Below are positions 25,912 to 34,961 of a DNA stretch of 64,000 bases, piece after piece. Position 1 is the stretch's first letter. Every line of letters starts with the position of its first letter. Under the pieces are notes generated by a model that was given only the letters and a program-made list of their open reading frames with translations, was not told where the DNA came from and did no database searches. The DNA is from Dyadobacter frigoris (lineage in GTDB: Bacteria; Bacteroidota; Bacteroidia; Cytophagales; Spirosomataceae), in assembly GCF_005280585.1 (NCBI RefSeq), contig NZ_SZVO01000001.1, forward strand, positions 682,001 to 746,000, in the 5' to 3' direction. The translations under genes were made by a program, and so were the position numbers.

Positions 25912-27003
25912 TTATACTTTTGCCGCATTCCAGCCGTCTGTTACGGCTTTCGCTTCCAGACTTCCTGTACCAAACAATAATTCTGCTTTTTGTATGGTTA
26001 GATTTTTGAATTCGGCGAAGCTGGCAGTGGGTTTTAAATTTTGAGTATCCGTTAAAGCGGAATACCAGATTCTTCCTGCTTTTTCCCATGAGTAACCGCC
26101 TAAATTAAAAGCTGTTACATAAAATGCGAAATTGGTAATACCGGAATTAATATGAACACCACCCCAGTCGCCGCGATCTGTGTCGGGCAGATTTACGAAC
26201 TTATCAAAAGTAGCCGGCTGCGGATCCGTTCCCAGATCAGGGTGGTTAACATAAGCAGTCCCGGGAGCTTTCATGCTCCGTAAAGCGTATTTGGCACCTT
26301 TCAGCACATTTTCACCAATCAGCCATTTTGATTTTTTGACATCCAGGTTTAATAATCTTTGCTTGATCATAATACCAAAAACATCGGAAACCGATTCGTT
26401 CAAAGCACCGCTCTGCATGTGATATTCCAGACCGGATTCATATTGCGTAACGCCATGTGTCAGTTCGTGCCCGATAATATCCGGATCGGCCGTAAAGCTG
26501 CCGAAAATTTTTCCGTCTCCATCACCATAAACCATTCGCTGTCCGTCCCAGAACGCATTATCATATTTATTGTCATAATGAATATAATGTTTAAGTACCA
26601 GACCAAGATTGTTTACCGAATTCCGGCCAAAAATCCGGAAATACAAATCCCAGGTAGCTGTTCCGGCAGCTACCACATTTTTTGTATCGGCGTCCATCGG
26701 CTTTTTTTCTTTTCCATTGTCCCAAACCAGTTTTCCTTTACTGATCACGGTATCGTGCTGCATATTATAAACCTGCATTTTCATAACCGGTTTCGCAGCT
26801 GGTTTTGGGGCAGGAAGCAAAGCCGCGCGCTGTGTGTCGGTAAGCTTTGCAAAAAACGCACGATCACTTCTGAAACGTGAATTTCTCAGATCTGTTTTCA
26901 GGATCATGGGCAATTTGCTTTTGCCCGCTTCGTCCAGCAATTTATCGCTCATGTAAGGCGGAATAATACATTGGATCGGATGATGTGAATTGTGGTGGCA
27001 CAT
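25912..27003 (-). CDS. Protealysin-like M4 zinc metalloprotease
   Basis: A 363-residue thermolysin-family protease without a signal peptide. The short N-terminal propeptide (CHHNSHHPIQCIIPPYMSDKLL) is the protealysin-type precursor, not the long FTP propeptide. The zinc site is complete: IGHELTHGVTQYES (HExxH), with GALNESVSDVFG giving the third ligand Glu; DRGDWGGVHINSGI includes the catalytic His region. Protealysins act in the cytosol or leave by an unknown route and are held in check by emfourin, whose likely gene follows at once. Confidence 0.9.
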   Translation of the reverse strand: MCHHNSHHPIQCIIPPYMSDKLLDEAGKSKLPMILKTDLRNSRFRSDRAFFAKLTDTQRAALLPAPKPAAKPVMKMQVYNMQHDTVISKGKLVWDNGKEKKPMDADTKNVVAAGTATWDLYFRIFGRNSVNNLGLVLKHYIHYDNKYDNAFWDGQRMVYGDGDGKIFGSFTADPDIIGHELTHGVTQYESGLEYHMQSGALNESVSDVFGIMIKQRLLNLDVKKSKWLIGENVLKGAKYALRSMKAPGTAYVNHPDLGTDPQPATFDKFVNLPDTDRGDWGGVHINSGITNFAFYVTAFNLGGYSWEKAGRIWYSALTDTQNLKPTASFAEFKNLTIQKAELLFGTGSLEAKAVTDGWNAAKV

Positions 27004-27266
27004 GGTTAAAATTGTTTTAGTATGAAAAATGAAGTAGACTTTCAGAAAGGATTAATATGCCAAATAACGTTCTGTTATTATTATTTGTTATCGCGATTTT
27101 CTTTATTAAAAGTATACAGGCATTTCCCATTTTCCTAATTACAAAAGCGTATGTTATTGACCGGGGAATGATGGTTTATTTGTTAGTTTTCAATTAGTTG
27201 TGGGGGATAGGCAATCAGTAAAAGTCAGACGTCGTCCAGGTAGATTTTGAGACAATAACCAGTAAA

Positions 27267-27647
27267 TTAAAGATTCCTTTTCCAGCGCACCATTTCTGAA
27301 TCCGGTGATTTGCTGTAAAAAATATTGGTGAAGCGGCAACCGTTATAGATGTATTTCACGAAATCGTTTTTGAAAACTACCCGATAGGGAAGTTTTTTAT
27401 AAAAGCGGTAGATATGACCTTTTCTATCGGTAAAACCCCACAAAGAATCTTTGGGAATCTTGATTTTTGTTCCGCTCCGGTTAAAGACTTTTACATAACG
27501 GCTGTATTGCTGCCCACGTATCGTCTTAATCGTAAGGCTGTCCGACTGGCCGATATCTGAGCTGTTGTATAGCAATTTCTGATGTTGACCAAATGATGTA
27601 GAAAAACTACAACCAATAAATAGTACCAGCAGCAACAAAGGTTTCAT
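27267..27647 (-). CDS. Hypothetical exported protein, 126 residues
   Basis: MKPLLLLVLFIGCSFSTSFGQ is a signal peptide (a lipobox-like FIGCS is possible). The remainder is basic and rich in aromatic residues (GHIYRFYKKLPYRVVFKNDFVKYIYNG), with a central SLWGFTDRKG stretch suggesting a beta-rich fold. No family is recognised. It lies alone between the M4 gene and a divergent lipoprotein gene. Confidence 0.55.
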   Translation of the reverse strand: MKPLLLLVLFIGCSFSTSFGQHQKLLYNSSDIGQSDSLTIKTIRGQQYSRYVKVFNRSGTKIKIPKDSLWGFTDRKGHIYRFYKKLPYRVVFKNDFVKYIYNGCRFTNIFYSKSPDSEMVRWKRNL

Positions 27648-27728
27648 ATTTTCCGGAATTTAATTTCAACAATTTAATTTACAACCTTTTGATGATTTTT
27701 TTACTCCTTAAGTAAAATCTACTGGGCT

Positions 27729-28538
27729 ATGAAAAACATCTTACGAAGCTTTTACAACGAATTAGAAATTCGGGTATTTTCAAGTTTATCTGTTTTATTC
27801 CTCATTTTTTTTAGCCTCTCGGGCTGCAAAGAAAAATCCAGGGAGAAGGAAATAGAGCCACTGGAAGTAATTAAAGAACCTTTAAAAATCCCTGTTGACA
27901 GCGCCTTTGTATTCATATCGCCAGAATTTGAAAAATTGCTGATAAAATATAAAATTGATCCCGACAAAAACTTGAATGGCAAGATTCGATATGAGCATAT
28001 CAAAAACATCGATAGTCTTGATATTGCATTTTACGGAATCAGCAAAAGTCTGAAAGGAATTGAATATTTTACAGATCTGAAATATTTAAAAGTCAGGGGA
28101 TATTACTCTACGGCATCCATTAACCCGAATATTTACTACTATGCATTTCCGATTGGCGTCGTGGATAATTTCGTTCCATCGATTGATACACTGGATGTTA
28201 GTAATAATTTAAAACTGGAATATCTGGATTGTTCAGGTACCTCGGACGGAGGAGGTTATGCGTCAACGATCGGAAATCTGACGTTAGGGCTTAACGTTAA
28301 TCTGAAAATAATTATTTCTAATTCCAGTATGATTAAGTCGCTTGATTTGAGTGAATTATCAGCGCTTGAAAATCTTGAAATTTCGTCCTGTTATAATCTC
28401 ACCTCTCTAAGTTTATGTAAAAACAGTGTTTTGGTTAAGTTGAAATCCTGGCAATTGAAAACGATTTCTGTTCCTTCGTTAAAGGCCGTAAATCCGGGCT
28501 GGGAAACAGGAGCTGCTACACTTGTTCAATGTAAGTAA
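27729..28538 (+). CDS. Leucine-rich-repeat-like lipoprotein
   Basis: A 269-residue protein with an N-terminal hydrophobic segment ending in LFLIFFSLSGCKEK, a lipobox (Cys about 33). From about residue 110 on, it shows irregular repeats of the type LDVSNNLKLEYLDCSGT, LTLGLNVNLKIIISNSS, LDLSELSALENLEISSC and LTSLSLCKNS, spaced about 21-24 residues apart, which is a leucine-rich-repeat solenoid of the Bacteroidota surface type. It is probably a surface-exposed binding protein; the ligand is unknown. The gene ends in a strong terminator. Confidence 0.6.
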   Translation: MKNILRSFYNELEIRVFSSLSVLFLIFFSLSGCKEKSREKEIEPLEVIKEPLKIPVDSAFVFISPEFEKLLIKYKIDPDKNLNGKIRYEHIKNIDSLDIAFYGISKSLKGIEYFTDLKYLKVRGYYSTASINPNIYYYAFPIGVVDNFVPSIDTLDVSNNLKLEYLDCSGTSDGGGYASTIGNLTLGLNVNLKIIISNSSMIKSLDLSELSALENLEISSCYNLTSLSLCKNSVLVKLKSWQLKTISVPSLKAVNPGWETGAATLVQCK

Positions 28539-28550
28539 TGTACTAAAAAG

Positions 28551-28590
28551 AAAATTCCGTTGCAGAGATTTGTATCTGCAACGGAATTTT
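28551..28590. terminator. Strong bidirectional terminator
   Basis: AAAATTCCGTTGCAGA (28551-28566) pairs perfectly with TCTGCAACGGAATTTT (28575-28590) around an 8-base loop, with T-rich sequence on each side. It serves the two convergent genes ending at 28538 and 28606. Confidence 0.85.
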
Positions 28591-28605
28591 TTCTATTAGA
28601 TTTTA

Positions 28606-28833
28606 TCATAAAATGACCATAATATCGGAATCCGGGTTTTTATTTTTATGTAAATATTCCCAGTCTACAATTTTATATTCCTGATAAATATTATTGATAT
28701 CCTGAGGATCTTTTCCTCCCTCAGTATCAACAAACGATTTTAAAACCTTGCTGTAATGTCCTTCATGACGATTGCCGTCCTTATCTGTAAAACGAAGTTC
28801 TGTGTGATCGGCGGGCATACTGATATTTTCCAT
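28606..28833 (-). CDS. Small hypothetical protein, 75 residues
   Basis: An acidic soluble protein (MENISMPADHTELRFTDKDG...). There is no signal or membrane segment, and the family is not recognised. It has its own ATG and ends at the shared terminator, which supports a real gene; the codon pattern is ordinary for the window. Confidence 0.5.
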   Translation of the reverse strand: MENISMPADHTELRFTDKDGNRHEGHYSKVLKSFVDTEGGKDPQDINNIYQEYKIVDWEYLHKNKNPDSDIMVIL

Positions 28834-29129
28834 AGTGATGTAATTAATGGTTAGGAAATTAACAGATCAAAAATAATGCCAGGCAGAAAGCGTGATGTTT
28901 TGAAGAAAGTAATCATTAGTGACAAAATTCGGAGATTAAATAGCAATTAAAAAAGTATGGATGATGAGGAAATGTGATGGTGGTTATACTTTATTTGATT
29001 AAATTTTCGGGGTAACAATCTGATAAAGATTTACTTAATTGGAAGTTTTTTATTTATTTCCACTATTATTTTTTATCCTGATTTATTTCAATCCAAATCT
29101 TATTTTAACCTCAAACTATCAGCAACCGT

Positions 29130-29678
29130 ATGGCGAAATTACTATTGTTTATAAGCTCGGTTTTTCTTGTTTATGGAAATCCTTCTGAACGCAAAAAAGC
29201 ATCTGTAATGTTTTTTTCTGAGAGATCTTTACACAGAAATGCGCCTGGAACTATCATTAGCGGAACATTAACAGGTGGTACTAATGCAGGAGCGTTTTCG
29301 GCAACCAGCGTGGACCCAACATGCAGTATGGGACTGACCGGACCAAAATCTTTTGGCAATCAATATTCTGTTAGCGGTAAGGCAGACAAAGAATTTTCAA
29401 GTCTTCAGCTTTTGGTAGATGATTATGAAGCAGCCAAAAAGGGCACGGACAAATTTTACATAAAAGTAGCTTTTGGTAAAAGGCTGATGGGCAAAAGCTA
29501 CGAAGTAAACAACAGCGACAATTCTATTGCCGGTAAAAAGCAGGGAAGCGGCGGCAAACTGACTGTTAAGGAAAGCGGGAGTTCAAAAACCGTAACGATA
29601 ACGGGAAAAACTGCGGATGGCGTTGTCATTAATGCAACGATTGTTTGTAATGCAGTGGTAACAATGCCGGGGAAATAA
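29130..29678 (+). CDS. Hypothetical exported protein, 182 residues
   Basis: MAKLLLFISSVFLVYGNPSE looks like a signal peptide. The mature part is Gly/Ser/Thr-rich with strand-like repeats (GTIISGTLTGGTNAG, KLTVKESGSSKTVTITGK, VVINATIVCNAVV), consistent with a small beta-barrel or sandwich. Two Cys (in DPTCSMG and IVCNAV) might form a disulfide. No function can be named. Confidence 0.55.
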   Translation: MAKLLLFISSVFLVYGNPSERKKASVMFFSERSLHRNAPGTIISGTLTGGTNAGAFSATSVDPTCSMGLTGPKSFGNQYSVSGKADKEFSSLQLLVDDYEAAKKGTDKFYIKVAFGKRLMGKSYEVNNSDNSIAGKKQGSGGKLTVKESGSSKTVTITGKTADGVVINATIVCNAVVTMPGK

Positions 29679-29690
29679 AATTAAATTTTA

Positions 29691-30302
29691 TCAGGCCGCT
29701 AGTCTTTCCAGAATAAGTTTGCACGGAATTTTGGAAGTAACAATCACGGTATGAGACAGGTACAATGGGATTGTAAATACATCTCCGGATTTGAGGTGAT
29801 TGTCTGTCCCGTCAACGATAATATTGCAGGTACCTTCTACGATAAGAAAAGTTTCATATTCATTCTTGTGGATTTCGGGCGGAGAACCGTTTTTAATCCA
29901 GACAATAGCCGTAGTCATTTGAGGAGTTGCGCCGATAATCCGGGCATCAATTTCATCCAAAGGCTCTGTAAGTACCAGATCAGGTCTGTTGAGCCATTCG
30001 CCAAAATCAGAAATTAAAGAATTGACATGAAGTTTTGGCGGAAATGAAGGCTGTTCTCCTTTGGTCATACGCTCCATATATTCCACGGTAGCCATCAAAA
30101 ATGGTTTAATTACCGGGTCAACTGTAGTAGCCTGGCTCAGGGCATAATTCTCCAATGAAACTTCGATTGAAAACAGTTCTTCCTTTACTTCGGGATGTTT
30201 GTTCACCATCAGCTCTACCAGTACATTTTCCTCAGGACTAGCGTCTCCCATGACGTACATTTCCAATATTCCTGACTCAACAAACTTCCTTACCTCACTC
30301 AT
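29691..30302 (-). CDS. Cupin-domain protein with anti-sigma-like N-terminus
   Basis: A 203-residue protein. The N-terminal 60 residues (ILEMYVMGDASPEENVLVELM, HPEVKEELFSIEVSLENYA) look like the helical start of RskA/ChrR-type anti-sigma factors but lack zinc ligands. The C-terminal 100 residues form a cupin: IWIKNGSPPEIHKNEYETFLIVEG and LKSGDVFTIPLYLSHTVIV, with His/Glu in metal-binding positions. It might sense a ligand or metal and control a regulator; no sigma-factor gene is adjacent. Confidence 0.6.
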   Translation of the reverse strand: MSEVRKFVESGILEMYVMGDASPEENVLVELMVNKHPEVKEELFSIEVSLENYALSQATTVDPVIKPFLMATVEYMERMTKGEQPSFPPKLHVNSLISDFGEWLNRPDLVLTEPLDEIDARIIGATPQMTTAIVWIKNGSPPEIHKNEYETFLIVEGTCNIIVDGTDNHLKSGDVFTIPLYLSHTVIVTSKIPCKLILERLAA

Positions 30303-30563
30303 CCGATTGATTTTATCTTAGGTCTGTTAAGTGCTCATCTAAATTTCCGGCCATCCAATGAAGGAAATTTTTTAAAATCTTCCCCCTATTAAAAACCTTA
30401 AATGGAATAACAGTATTCGTTGTAAATATAACGCTATTGAGCAAGACATCGTTCGGGCTTGGCGGTTGGAACCGATATATCATGACTTAAATTTTTGGAA
30501 TTGGGTATAATAATATTCAGACGTAATCACCCACCGCGTCTGAATATCATTTGATGCAAGTCC

Positions 30564-30836
30564 CTATTCAGCTGTTGTAGGATCCAGAATTGCTGATATC
30601 TCGTTAACTGAATTTGCCGGAAAACCGCCTTGTCTGGCGTGTTCAAGAATCATTTCTTTGTTTGGCGCAATGTAAACACAGTAAATTTTGTCGCCCGTAA
30701 CATAACTCTGAACCCACTGGATTTGCGGCCCCATGTTTAACAGAACTCCGCAGGAAGTCTGCGAAATTCCTTTCAGCTGTTCCCCGCTCAGTTTTCCTGC
30801 ATCAGGGATTTCTCTTTCAATGACATATTTAGGCAT
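30564..30836 (-). CDS. DUF4242 family small protein (nickel-binding SCO4226-like)
   Basis: A 90-residue protein with the family start KYVIEREIPDAGKLS, the central helix SGEQLKGISQTSCGVL, and WVQSYVTGDKIYCVYIAPNKEMILEHARQGGFP. This is the ferredoxin-like fold of DUF4242; one described member binds nickel. The neighbouring cupin and Crp-type genes do not narrow the role. Confidence 0.8.
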   Translation of the reverse strand: MPKYVIEREIPDAGKLSGEQLKGISQTSCGVLLNMGPQIQWVQSYVTGDKIYCVYIAPNKEMILEHARQGGFPANSVNEISAILDPTTAE

Positions 30837-30981
30837 GATGGCATGTTTTAAAATGAAAAAATAAAAATATAATATTAAATTAATTACTTTAAGTGATTGA
30901 TTATCAATTGTGTTATTATCCGGTTGAAGTGTTTGATTTACTTGGTTTTGACTTTTATCAATTCCTGTTGAGTTATCTTAC

Positions 30982-31596
30982 ATGGATCGCTCCGAATTCC
31001 AGTCGAAAAAAATGCATAAAAAGCCACTAACAGATTTTATTCAGAATACCATTCCTGCGTCAAATGAAACGCTCACTGCAATAGCGGCACATTTTGAAGA
31101 AAAAACCTTTCTGAAAAATGAATATTTTTTGAAGGAGGGAAATGTCAGTAACAGCTATTTCTTTTTGGCGGACGGTTTTATGAGAGCCTTTACTTTTGAT
31201 ACCGACGGGAATGAAGTGACAACCTACTTTTATACCAGAAACAGGGTTGTATTTGAGGCTTCATCCTTTTTTATGCATACCATTTCCACCGAAAATATTC
31301 AGGCTCTGACGGACTGCACGGGCTACATTATAACGTTTGAAAAACTGAATTTGCTTTTTCACTCAATTCCTGAATTCCGGGAATTTGGACGGGCAATGCT
31401 GGTCAAAGAATTTGTTGCGTTTAAACAACGTACGTTAGCGATGATCAATAAAAGTGCAGAAGAGCGCTACGAAAACCTGATCAGTTCCGAAAAAGAGATT
31501 TTTAAATATGCCCGGCTAAAATATATCGCTTCATACCTTGGCATTACGGACACTTCTTTGAGCAGGATAAGACGGGAATTTTCGAAAAAAGAGTAG
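30982..31596 (+). CDS. Crp/Fnr-family transcriptional regulator (1 of 4)
   Basis: A 204-residue regulator: cyclic-nucleotide-binding-like barrel (EEKTFLKNEYFLKEGNVSNSYFFLADGFMRAF, abbreviated), central dimer helix (LAMINKSAEERYENLI) and a C-terminal winged helix (YIASYLGITDTSLSRIRREF). The barrel lacks the Glu/Arg pair that binds cAMP in Crp, as is usual for this Bacteroidota subgroup. A perfect inverted repeat (31609-31624) sits right after the gene and before the membrane-protein gene it may control. Confidence 0.85.
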   Translation: MDRSEFQSKKMHKKPLTDFIQNTIPASNETLTAIAAHFEEKTFLKNEYFLKEGNVSNSYFFLADGFMRAFTFDTDGNEVTTYFYTRNRVVFEASSFFMHTISTENIQALTDCTGYIITFEKLNLLFHSIPEFREFGRAMLVKEFVAFKQRTLAMINKSAEERYENLISSEKEIFKYARLKYIASYLGITDTSLSRIRREFSKKE

Positions 31597-31608
31597 AAAA
31601 AACTATTT

Positions 31609-31624
31609 CTTGTCATTTGACAAG
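31609..31624. promoter_or_regulatory. Palindrome, candidate Crp/Fnr-type operator
   Basis: CTTGTCA-TT-TGACAAG is a perfect 7-2-7 inverted repeat 49 bp upstream of the membrane-protein gene at 31673 and 13 bp after the regulator gene. Confidence 0.5.
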
Positions 31625-31672
31625 TGCATTCCATGCGTCAATGTTTTCCTTTGTATTATAAACATTTAAGCA

Positions 31673-32353
31673 ATGGAAAATCTACCGATTTACGTCTATC
31701 TGGTTTTTGGGCTCACCGTTTTAGTAACCGTGTTTCTTTTTTATAAAGCAACGAATTATTCGAAAACATTTTTGATTATTATCGCTGGCTGGATAATCGT
31801 ACAAACCGCTATCAGTCTTTCCGGTTTTTACAAAATCACCAATACAGTTCCGCCCAGAGTTGGTTTATTATTGATGCCGCCTCTGGTAATGACCATCATA
31901 CTTTTCTCCACAAAAAAAGGAAGAATTTTTATTGATGGTTTAAACCTCAAAACCCTCACCCTGTTTCATGTCATCAGAATCCCTGTTGAGCTGACTTTAC
32001 TTTGGCTTTTTATGCACAAGTTAGTTCCGGGACTTATGACTTTTGAGGGCAGGAATTTTGATATCCTGTCTGGTATTTCGGCGCCGGTTATCTATTATTT
32101 TGTTTTTGTAAAGAAAACAGCCGGCAAGTTCGTTCTTCTGATGTGGAATTTTATTTGCCTTGGTTTGCTGTTTAATATTGTAGTTAACGCGATATTGTCA
32201 GTACCCGGTGCATTTCAGCAATTCGCTTTTGAGCAGCCTAATTTTGGTATTCTGCTGTTCCCTTTTGTATTTCTGCCTTCATTGTTGGTTCCGATGGTAT
32301 TGTTTTCACATCTTACGGCTATCAGGCGGATTTTATTGGGTAAAGACATCTGA
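31673..32353 (+). CDS. Hypothetical membrane protein, probable target of the upstream regulator
   Basis: A 226-residue protein with about seven hydrophobic segments (IYVYLVFGLTVLVTVFLFY, FLIIIAGWIIVQTAISL, PVIYYFVFV and more). No motif points to a transport or enzyme family. The palindrome upstream and the preceding Crp/Fnr gene suggest a regulator-target pair of the kind repeated at 40.9-42.3 kb. Confidence 0.6.
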   Translation: MENLPIYVYLVFGLTVLVTVFLFYKATNYSKTFLIIIAGWIIVQTAISLSGFYKITNTVPPRVGLLLMPPLVMTIILFSTKKGRIFIDGLNLKTLTLFHVIRIPVELTLLWLFMHKLVPGLMTFEGRNFDILSGISAPVIYYFVFVKKTAGKFVLLMWNFICLGLLFNIVVNAILSVPGAFQQFAFEQPNFGILLFPFVFLPSLLVPMVLFSHLTAIRRILLGKDI

Positions 32354-32618
32354 GATTTAGGATATATAATTTCCATTTTGTCAAAAGTAGCCGGTTTGTA
32401 ATCTGCGACTCGTCTACATTTAGTTATAATGGTTTTTTATCGGATGAAGGGTACAACCAGTTGGCCCGATAAAAGCAATTTCTGATTCAAACACGAAATT
32501 TCCTGCTTTGTGAGCACTGATGTTATTTCCCAATTTTAAGGTGTTTGAGGTTTTGCAATATTTTCGTGAGATAAATAGTTTATAAAGAGTACCCTTACCT
32601 TTCTAAACTACTTATGTC

Positions 32619-32978
32619 ATGAGAAAAACCAATTCCACCAATTTTCTTAATCAGCTCTTTCTTGAAGAAAAGTGTGCTTTAAATGAGCTTATTCATTTAT
32701 TAAGCAAACGTTGGCTTACCGAAGTGTTATTCAGTATTGAAGAAGGAAATCATCGTTTCTCTACTTTAAAAGATGATTTGGAACAGATCAGCGACAATAT
32801 GCTTGCAGATCGTTTGAAACTCCTTGAAAAATATTCTCTTATTAGCAGATCAGAAGATTCTCAGCAAGTTATCGTTAACTACCACCTGACAAAAAATGGG
32901 GAGAGGTTAAGCGAGCTGCTTGATGGACTTTGCAAGTTTTCCGAGACAGAAATGGAGTTTCCTCCATCACATAGTTGA
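32619..32978 (+). CDS. HxlR-family transcriptional regulator
   Basis: A 119-residue winged-helix protein. LIHLLSKRWLTEVLFSIEEGNHRFSTLKDDL shows the HxlR start (W..L.L..G..RF..L), and ISDNMLADRLKLLEKYSLISR is the recognition helix and wing. The usual N-terminal sensing cysteine is present in EEKCALNEL. These proteins respond to thiol or carbonyl stress, or to aldehydes. The NIPSNAP gene downstream is a possible target. Confidence 0.8.
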   Translation: MRKTNSTNFLNQLFLEEKCALNELIHLLSKRWLTEVLFSIEEGNHRFSTLKDDLEQISDNMLADRLKLLEKYSLISRSEDSQQVIVNYHLTKNGERLSELLDGLCKFSETEMEFPPSHS

Positions 32979-33153
32979 TAGAATAAAAACTTACCGAAAA
33001 TATTATTGTGGCAGATTTATATGCATTTTCGAAGAAATAAAGATGTACTAAGAAAATTATGAGTTAAGATCTGTTACAATGAATCTAGTTTTAATGCAAA
33101 CCACTGGTTTACTTTGCGTGAATTAAACTCATTATTCCTAAACCATTTTTTAA

Positions 33154-33936
33154 ATGAAAAGAATTTCATTCCTGATCCTCGCGGCAATGTTTTGTTGTGG
33201 CAGACTCTTCGCCGGTTTTGCTCCGTCAAAGGAATTTTACCAAATTAAAATTTACCATTTGAAGAATCCTGAGCAAGAAAAGCGGGTGGATACCTTCCTG
33301 CAAAATGCGTATTTACCTGCCTTGCACCGTGCAGGAATCGCTAAGGCAGGTGTTTTCAAACCAGTTCCCGGTGGCGAAGCAGTTGCTGAAAAGCTGATCT
33401 ATGTTTTCATCCCGTTTTCTGCGCAGAAGGAATTGTTCAAACTGGATCAGAAACTTAGTGCGGACAAGCAATATACAGCTGCGGGAAGTGATTATCTGGA
33501 TGCCGTTTACAGCAATTTACCTTATGAACGTATTGAGATAATCGTTCTTGAGGCATTTGATAAAAGTCCTGTTTTTACAATGCCGGTACTGACCGGCCCG
33601 AAAAAAGACCGGATCTATGAGCTTAGAAGTTATGAAGGACACACCGAAAAGATCTCCGAAAATAAGATCGTCATGTTTAATAAAGGGGATGAGGTTGGGC
33701 TTTTTAAAAGACTGGGATTCAATGCCGTTTTTTATGCCAAGGTAATGGCAGGCAGCCATATGCCTAATCTGATGTATTTGACTACATTCGAAAACAAAGC
33801 TTCGCGGGATGCACACTGGGATGCATTTGGTAAAGACGACTACTGGAAAAAGCTGGTTGCGATGCCCGAATACCAGCATAATGTCTCCAAGAACGATACT
33901 AAATTCTTATATCCAACGGACTATTCGGATATCTGA
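33154..33936 (+). CDS. NIPSNAP-family protein, exported
   Basis: A 260-residue protein with signal peptide MKRISFLILAAMFCCGRLFA. Two NIPSNAP (ferredoxin-like) domains follow: FYQIKIYHLKNPEQEKRVDTFL and, in the second half, RIYELRSYEGHTEKI, with VGLFKRLGFNAVFYAKVMAG and SRDAHWDAFGKDDYWKKL typical of the family. The biochemical role of these proteins is not settled. Confidence 0.85.
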   Translation: MKRISFLILAAMFCCGRLFAGFAPSKEFYQIKIYHLKNPEQEKRVDTFLQNAYLPALHRAGIAKAGVFKPVPGGEAVAEKLIYVFIPFSAQKELFKLDQKLSADKQYTAAGSDYLDAVYSNLPYERIEIIVLEAFDKSPVFTMPVLTGPKKDRIYELRSYEGHTEKISENKIVMFNKGDEVGLFKRLGFNAVFYAKVMAGSHMPNLMYLTTFENKASRDAHWDAFGKDDYWKKLVAMPEYQHNVSKNDTKFLYPTDYSDI

Positions 33937-33950
33937 TTTGCTAATAAAAC

Positions 33951-33998
33951 AATGACTCCCGATTTCTTGCCGTTGCCGGCAGGAAACCGGGAGTCATT
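33951..33998. terminator. Bidirectional terminator
   Basis: AATGACTCCCG (33951-33961) pairs with CGGGAGTCATT (33988-33998), with a smaller inner hairpin (TTGCCG/CGGCA). It lies between two convergent genes. Confidence 0.8.
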
Positions 33999-34001
33999 GT
34001 T

Positions 34002-34652
34002 TCAGGAACACACTGCAAGTTTATTCACATTACCACACACCGGAACGGTGATGTTTACCTGTCTGCTAAACTCCTTTTCAAGATGCCGGATATATAATTT
34101 GATATCACGCTCGATGTCTGCATTTTTCTCAACATCATGAAAATGTAAACTTTCCAGAGGTGTCATGCCCGTAAAGGCGTTCATCCGGTGGAAGCCGAAA
34201 AGCGGACCGTTATCGACGCTGGTTTCCTGGAAAAATTCTCCGGGAAGTGTGAAAGCCTCTTTTGGAGCATTCCATGAAGTAGTAACCATATATTTTTTTC
34301 CTTTCAACATACCTCCTGTACCATAATTAATAGCAGGATTACTTGAAGAACGTCCGTCGCTGTGATAGATTCCGTTGTTATGTCCTTCGGTAAATACTAC
34401 ATCGATATACTTTTTAAATCCGTGCGGTACCTGGAACCACCAGACCGGCGTATGATAAATCACAAAATCCGCCCATTTATATTTTTCAACTTCCTCTTTC
34501 TGATCGTAATCGTGATTGATATTGGTTGTTTTAACTTCAAATCCTTCCTGTTGCAAGAAAAATTTTTCAGTGACATTTGCAATGGTTTCATTAAACCGTC
34601 CACCCGAATGACCGAATTTTTGCCCTCCGTTGATGATGAATATTTTTGTCAT
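34002..34652 (-). CDS. NAD(P)H-dependent oxidoreductase, MdaB-like flavodoxin fold
   Basis: A 216-residue flavodoxin-like quinone reductase. KIFIINGGQKFGHSGGRFNE is the phosphate-binding start, and YHTPVWWFQVPHGFKKYIDVVFTEG the FMN-binding loop that marks MdaB-type reductases. TGGMLKGKKYMVTTSWNAP follows as usual. It would reduce quinones by two electrons with NADPH, protecting against electrophiles. Confidence 0.85.
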   Translation of the reverse strand: MTKIFIINGGQKFGHSGGRFNETIANVTEKFFLQQEGFEVKTTNINHDYDQKEEVEKYKWADFVIYHTPVWWFQVPHGFKKYIDVVFTEGHNNGIYHSDGRSSSNPAINYGTGGMLKGKKYMVTTSWNAPKEAFTLPGEFFQETSVDNGPLFGFHRMNAFTGMTPLESLHFHDVEKNADIERDIKLYIRHLEKEFSRQVNITVPVCGNVNKLAVCS

Positions 34653-34750
34653 TTTAATATCTCTTTTTTTGATGACACGAAATTACCACGGTCTTGATTA
34701 TTATAAAAATAACACGATTCATGGGTTATTATCAGAATTATGATATCAAT

Positions 34751-34879
34751 ATGGAGAATGACATTTTGCAGAAACAGATAGCCAATCAGATCTTCTTAAC
34801 CGACTTTATACCGTTTCTTGATAAGTATTCAGACGAAATATCGTTGCCTGATATTTTTTATTTTGAATTAACTATCTGA
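34751..34879 (+). CDS. Possible small protein, 42 residues (weak)
   Basis: MENDILQKQIANQIF begins a short acidic frame reading away from the quinone-reductase gene. No family or domain is visible. It may be the truncated start of a helix-turn-helix regulator, as often found beside mdaB-like genes, or not translated. It is listed because the divergent position and own ATG are suggestive. Confidence 0.2.
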   Translation: MENDILQKQIANQIFLTDFIPFLDKYSDEISLPDIFYFELTI

Positions 34880-34961
34880 TTATGAGATTGCTATTGAAGT
34901 GGTATTGTATTTGACAATATGACTCAGACGTTCAAAATATCATTTTAAAATTGTAAATGTT

